This document shows, in pieces, positions 7,516 to 10,656 of a stretch of 10,656 nt of DNA (positions are counted from its first letter, which is position 1; every line of letters starts with the position of its first letter). The notes under the pieces are model-generated. The model saw only the letters and a list, made by a program, of their open reading frames with translations, searched no databases and was not told the origin of the DNA. The stretch is from assembly GCA_003694325.1 (NCBI GenBank), contig RFKJ01000473.1, positions 1 to 10,656 on the forward strand. The letters run 5' to 3'. The stretch comes from Deltaproteobacteria bacterium. GTDB taxonomy: Bacteria; Myxococcota_A; UBA796; UBA2385. Both the position numbers and the translations under genes were made by a program.

Positions 7516-9548
7516 GCGTCCGCTTGTTGGAGGCGTGGAAGCTGGCCCGGTACTCGCCTGCGGCATGGCGTGCCAGTTTTCGGGGCGACGACGATGCTGA
7601 GTCCCGGCTCCGGGCCGTGGCCACGGCTATCGCGATGCCCGGAAGCCCTGAGGCCACCGTCAAGAGCCTTCTGGAGGCTGGAGAGTTCGACAGCGCCGAG
7701 ATGCTGCTCCGCGACGACCAATTCCAAGCGAGCCTCGAAGCCGGTGATGACGACCGCTTCGAACGCTTGGTCGAGGACGCCCGGCGCTCCCACATGGAGC
7801 GGTTGCGTCTGCGGCTCGAGGAGCTGGCTTTTCGCGGTGAAGCAGTCGGCGTTCGCCTGGATGTCGACGAACTCCTTCGCGGGGCGGGCAGTGACGCGAC
7901 CACCGATCTCAAGAGCGTGGAGGCCCTGGAGGCCAGCATTCGAGAGGCAGAACGCGCAGCGGAGACCGACCTGCTGGCGAAACTGGATGAGCGGCTGCAC
8001 GAGCCCGCTCCGGGCGCCGAAGCCTGGGCCGAGAGCATCCGAAGGGCCGTCTCCGCGGGTGCCCTCGATGCGGCGAGAGCGATGCTCGAAGCGGGCCCGA
8101 GCCGCGACCTGCCCGAGGCGTTCGCCATCCCGCCGCCGCCGGTGTGGCCGTTCCGCGATGAGCCCCTGGAGCGCGTCGTGGGCTGGTTCCACCACGAAGG
8201 AGCCATTCCGCCCGGGTTCGGGCGGTTCGCCCCATCTCATGACGACGAGGCAGCCAAGGCGTTCCTGGCTTCGCTGCGCGGCTTGAGCGCCGAGATGGAC
8301 GAGTCCCTGCCCCGAGCGCTGGCCGCCGTCCTCGACAGCAAGGTCGTCCGCGTGGACGAGAGCAGCGAGGGCCTGACCGTATACCTCGACGACCTAAGCG
8401 CCCCGGGTCTCCATGCCTTCGCCCGACGTGCTTGGCCCGCAGGTGTCCCAGTGTGGGTGTCCGACGATCCGGACGCCCCAGACCCTGATGTCGAGGAGGG
8501 GGGCCTCGTTGTTCGACTGGTGCTTGGACAGGCATCGCGCCGCCGCCGGCAGGTCCTCCACCTCCACGTGCACGATGTCCTCGCCGTCCTGCACGACGGC
8601 AGGCGCCGCGCGCGTCTGCTCGCCGTGCTCGCCAGGCAGCTCCCGACCGAACGTGCCTTCGAGACCGTCGCGGCGGACACATCGATCCGTTGGCATCGTC
8701 GGGACGTCCCCGATCTCCTGGGGCGGCCGGGGGGAAAGCCCGCTCTGCTCGTGGCGGCCCCAGGGATGGGCAAGAGTACTCTCCTCCAAGAGCTCGCGAC
8801 CCAGGGTGGTGCGGAGGTCGTCGATGCCTCGGTGATGGAGGACCTTCCCGAAGCACCCGCCGTGTTCATCGATGGGCTGGAGGTCCTGGACACCGGCGGC
8901 CTGAAGCGTGTCGTGAAGGAGATTCACTGGGCGTGCTCCTCCCGGTCTCCCGCGCCCGTGATCGTCGTCGCGGCTCGGCCGGAAGGTCGATTTGTCCTCG
9001 AACGGATACGGATGGGGTCGATCTTCGAGGTCGTCGTGCTCCGGCCGAGGTCGATCGCATCGCTTCGAGAACAAGCCACCACCATGCTCGGCTGGGTGGG
9101 CATCACCTCGGATGATCCTGGCGCGTACACCAATCTCGCGATGCTGGCTGGGGGCAACCCGACCGTTCTCTTCTACCTGTGCCAGGCGCTCGCCGATGTG
9201 CTCGTCGCGGAGAGCACGAGGTCGTTCACTCGACGCCACGTCGACAAGGCATGGGCGACAGCGCCACTGCGCAGGGCATTGCGCGGACTCCTGTGGGAAC
9301 CGCTTTGCCATCTGGAGGGCGTGCCCCCGGTGCTCAAGGCAATCGCGGACTACGCGTCACCTGAGGCACCGCTCAGCCGCAAGGATCTGGCTTGGCTGCT
9401 TACAGACGTAAGCGCCGACCGGGATGCGACCTGGCTGGATGAGCGCGTCCAGCTACTTGTGGACTACGGCTTGGTGCACCGCGCGGAGGCTGGCGTTCGC
9501 TTGGCCGTTGGCGGGCCCGCCCTTCTCGTCTCCGAGTGGCTCAAGTAG
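7512..9548 (+). CDS. STAND/AAA-like P-loop ATPase, third gene of the Mokosh-like operon
   Basis: A 678-aa protein starting at ATG 7512, which overlaps the upstream TGA (ATGA). Residues ~45-200 are helix-rich with TPR-like flavour (KSLLEAGEFDSAEMLLRDDQ; AVSAGALDAARAMLEAG). Residues ~205-255 contain a Pro/aromatic stretch (PPPPVWPFRDEP), and ~260-340 an unassigned alpha/beta segment. The NTPase core is ~400-570: Walker A AAPGMGKST (415-423), Walker B VFIDGLEVLD (451-460), a sensor-like strand VIVVAARPEGRF (483-494), and LAMLAGGNP (542-550), which resembles the GxP region of STAND ATPases. Residues ~600-675 look like a winged helix (PLSRKDLAWLL ... LVDYGLVHRAEAGVRLAV). No signal peptide or TM segment. 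STAND proteins act as NTP-dependent switches that oligomerise on sensing a ligand; a sensor or regulator role here is inference. The overlap with the PLD gene says the three products work together. It is not a component of Mokosh as I know it. The ATPase call is sure, the STAND subtype less so. Confidence 0.83.
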   Translation: MSVRLLEAWKLARYSPAAWRASFRGDDDAESRLRAVATAIAMPGSPEATVKSLLEAGEFDSAEMLLRDDQFQASLEAGDDDRFERLVEDARRSHMERLRLRLEELAFRGEAVGVRLDVDELLRGAGSDATTDLKSVEALEASIREAERAAETDLLAKLDERLHEPAPGAEAWAESIRRAVSAGALDAARAMLEAGPSRDLPEAFAIPPPPVWPFRDEPLERVVGWFHHEGAIPPGFGRFAPSHDDEAAKAFLASLRGLSAEMDESLPRALAAVLDSKVVRVDESSEGLTVYLDDLSAPGLHAFARRAWPAGVPVWVSDDPDAPDPDVEEGGLVVRLVLGQASRRRRQVLHLHVHDVLAVLHDGRRRARLLAVLARQLPTERAFETVAADTSIRWHRRDVPDLLGRPGGKPALLVAAPGMGKSTLLQELATQGGAEVVDASVMEDLPEAPAVFIDGLEVLDTGGLKRVVKEIHWACSSRSPAPVIVVAARPEGRFVLERIRMGSIFEVVVLRPRSIASLREQATTMLGWVGITSDDPGAYTNLAMLAGGNPTVLFYLCQALADVLVAESTRSFTRRHVDKAWATAPLRRALRGLLWEPLCHLEGVPPVLKAIADYASPEAPLSRKDLAWLLTDVSADRDATWLDERVQLLVDYGLVHRAEAGVRLAVGGPALLVSEWLK

Positions 9549-9744
9549 TCGATGGTCGTACGCCGGGGGGCGCCCACGCCCAATGGCCTTTGAGAAGCTG
9601 GTTGTTCTCGTCCCGCTCCATTCGACCCCGTCGAGCCTCAGCAGCCCAGACGCGGCGCAAGGCCTCTACTTGGCGACCAGCCCGCTTATCTGCGCCGCCA
9701 CCTCCCCCATCTCCTCCCCACCGACCACGCAGGAAGCTCAGAAA

Positions 9745-9930
9745 TCATCCTGTCTCCCCGACCAACCTGGACAAACGGCCCCCGGATCGCAGGATCCGGA
9801 GGGCCGGCCCGTTTCCGGCGCCCGCCGATTCCGCAAGGATGTCGAAGGGTTTGCGGTAGGTCAGCGCAAGCCTTCCGGCGGCCAGGGTGCAGTTCGAAAG
9901 GACGACATCCAGCACGGCCCGGCTCTGGTC
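9745..9930 (-). pseudogene. C-terminal remnant of a large serine recombinase
   Basis: The minus strand in one frame, ending at TGA 9747-9745, reads SRAVLDVVLSNCTLAAGR and then LALTYRKPFDILAE (9924-9829), followed by a Gly/Arg-rich tail. The pattern L-SN-C/S-T...L...YRKPFD-LAE is characteristic of the extreme C-terminus of large serine recombinases (resolvase/invertase superfamily, recombinase plus zinc-ribbon type). Upstream of about 9930 the likeness stops, because the DNA there codes for the membrane protein in another frame. The catalytic resolvase domain, recombinase domain and zinc ribbon are all absent. It is a leftover tail rather than a working gene, with no start codon or ribosome site of its own. 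The break coincides almost exactly with the stop of the neighbouring gene at 9936, which suggests a deletion or insertion joint. Identified by motif memory; a profile search would settle it. Confidence 0.72.
9777..9805. terminator. Strong hairpin between convergent genes, possible two-way terminator
   Basis: GGCCC-CCGGATC (9777-9788) pairs with GATCCGG-(A)-GGGCC (9793-9805) around a GCAG loop, giving a 12-bp stem with one bulged A at 9800. It lies between the end of the plus-strand operon (9548) and the end of the minus-strand membrane gene (9936), where both transcripts would need to stop. Neither side has a proper T-tract: only GTTT follows shortly after on the plus strand and GTTTGT on the minus strand. 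An intrinsic terminator is therefore plausible but unproven. It also lies inside the recombinase remnant and may be older than the present arrangement. Confidence 0.35.
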
Positions 9931-9935
9931 CTGGT

Positions 9936-10550
9936 TCAGCCCAACGGCACCACCGACGCCTCGAGGTCATCGACGGCTTCCACGGATCGCGCGTTGGCGA
10001 GGATGTCCTGGAGGACCGCGACCTCGTCGTCCCCCTTGATCTCGCCCAGCAGGTCCCGGCGCATGGCGAAGGTCAGGCCCGCCATGGCATCCATCACCGC
10101 ATCGGCGTGCCTGTCGCTGAGCCTGCCCTCGGCAAGGCCGGTCTGGAGCGCGCCCAGCACCTTCTGGAAGTCGCGGATGACGGCCGCGGAGCCGATGATG
10201 GCGAGCTTGTGGTTGAGCACCCGCAGCTCGGCGATCATCTCGTCGTCCCAGCGCCCGTGCTCGACGATCTCGGCCACCTTCTCGGCCACGGCCATGTAGA
10301 CGCTGTTCTTCTGGTCCAACAGCAGGACCTTGCCCTCCTTTCGCAGCTCCAGCTCGGTCTGCCGGTTGAGCAGCATGCCCGTGATGAGCACCGTCGCCAG
10401 CGCGCTCAGGAAGACCAGCACCAGTTCCTGCGCGAACGGCAGGTCCCCGCTGACGCCATAGAAGTAGCGAAAGCCCAGGTAGCCGACGGCCAGCACGAGG
10501 ACGAAGAGGGCTGCCAGGATGACCTGGGTCCGCAGCGGGCCGTGGTTCAT
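9936..10550 (-). CDS. Two-TM membrane protein with helical cytoplasmic domain, function unknown
   Basis: A 204-aa protein starting at ATG 10550-10548, with AAGGAGG ending 4 nt or less before it (GGAAGGAGGACCATG), so the start is firm. Two hydrophobic segments at ~10-31 (VILAALFVLVLAVGYLGFRYF) and ~41-61 (QELVLVFLSALATVLITGML) form a short hairpin across the inner membrane. The first lacks a cleavage site and looks like an anchor. Residues ~62-200 are charged and helix-rich (NRQTELELRKEGK; KNSVYMAVAEKVAEIVEHGR; LAIIGSAAVIRDFQKVLGAL) and probably cytoplasmic with some coiled-coil character. I do not recognise a named family. It faces the defence operon tail to tail, so it is not in the same transcript. 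Short two-TM proteins with helical domains occur near defence islands, but nothing in the sequence shows an immune role here. GC-rich codon use agrees with a real gene. Confidence 0.8.
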   Translation of the reverse strand: MNHGPLRTQVILAALFVLVLAVGYLGFRYFYGVSGDLPFAQELVLVFLSALATVLITGMLLNRQTELELRKEGKVLLLDQKNSVYMAVAEKVAEIVEHGRWDDEMIAELRVLNHKLAIIGSAAVIRDFQKVLGALQTGLAEGRLSDRHADAVMDAMAGLTFAMRRDLLGEIKGDDEVAVLQDILANARSVEAVDDLEASVVPLG

Positions 10551-10564
10551 GGTCCTCCTTCCAG

Positions 10565-10584
10565 CCTCGGGCGTCGCGCCGAGG
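10565..10584 (-). promoter_or_regulatory. Short leader hairpin upstream of the membrane-protein gene
   Basis: CCTCGG (10565-10570) and CCGAGG (10579-10584) are inverted repeats around an 8-nt GC-rich loop, placed a few bases upstream of the Shine-Dalgarno of the minus-strand gene. It could shape translation or be chance in GC-rich DNA. I see no convincing -35/-10 pair in the remaining bases up to 10656. Confidence 0.2.
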
Positions 10585-10656
10585 GGGTGGGCAACCGGCT
10601 ATTCCATGGCGAAGCGGGATGCATGGCCGACACCGGGGAAGCACCCGGCTGCGCCC

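Noticed and set aside
9588..9744. Possible small minus-strand peptides in the gap after the operon, one ending AAQISGLVAK
   Set aside because: Very short, interrupted by stops and without a recognisable family. Nothing supports a gene in 9549-9744.
9424..10299. Plus-strand open frame of 291 codons running over the operon end and the membrane gene
   Set aside because: Its translation is Ser/Thr/Pro-rich. It overlaps the ATPase C-terminus in another frame and lies opposite the membrane gene, which has a strong ribosome site and TM segments.
1..10656. CRISPR array, tRNA or rRNA genes
   Set aside because: No regularly spaced repeats, no cloverleaf-like sequence and no conserved rRNA segments were seen on either strand.

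Overview
The window is GC-rich DNA. Coding frames end mostly in G or C, the first operon gene starts with GTG, and there is an IS66-type accessory gene at one edge. This suits a GC-rich Gram-negative bacterium, with Myxococcota the best guess. There is no rRNA or housekeeping gene to settle the taxon, so that is only a moderate-to-low confidence inference.

Layout. At the left edge (1-195, minus strand) is the start of an IS66-type TnpA accessory gene that runs off the window. Next is a 349-bp stretch (196-544). It holds what looks like a decayed coding fragment on the plus strand and then a candidate promoter (extended -10 at 506-514). The centre is one plus-strand operon of three long genes (545-4231, 4228-7515, 7512-9548), joined by two identical 4-nt ATGA stop/start overlaps. 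Downstream is a convergent region (9549-9935). It carries the orphan C-terminal tail of a large serine recombinase on the minus strand and a strong hairpin. Last comes a minus-strand gene for a two-TM membrane protein (9936-10550).

Interpretation. The first gene joins an N-terminal protein-kinase fold to a C-terminal UPF1-like superfamily 1 helicase (COG1112 type). The second is a phospholipase D-fold protein with two HxK...D motifs. A kinase-plus-helicase protein followed by a PLD protein is the published layout of the type I Mokosh anti-phage system (MkoA + MkoB). The third gene encodes a STAND/AAA-like P-loop ATPase with a long helical N-terminus and a winged-helix-like C-terminus. It is not part of the two-gene Mokosh I system as I know it, and it is translationally coupled to the other two. 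The window therefore seems to hold a three-gene, ATPase-extended Mokosh-like system. In addition, the kinase domain of the first protein has lost the beta3 lysine, the HRD aspartate, the catalytic-loop asparagine and the DFG aspartate, so it is probably a pseudokinase that senses or scaffolds rather than phosphorylates.

How the genes may work together (inference). The helicase would recognise or remodel foreign nucleic acid, the PLD protein would be the nuclease effector, and the ATPase would act as an added sensor or switch. The transposon and recombinase remnants on the two sides fit an accessory, horizontally acquired island.
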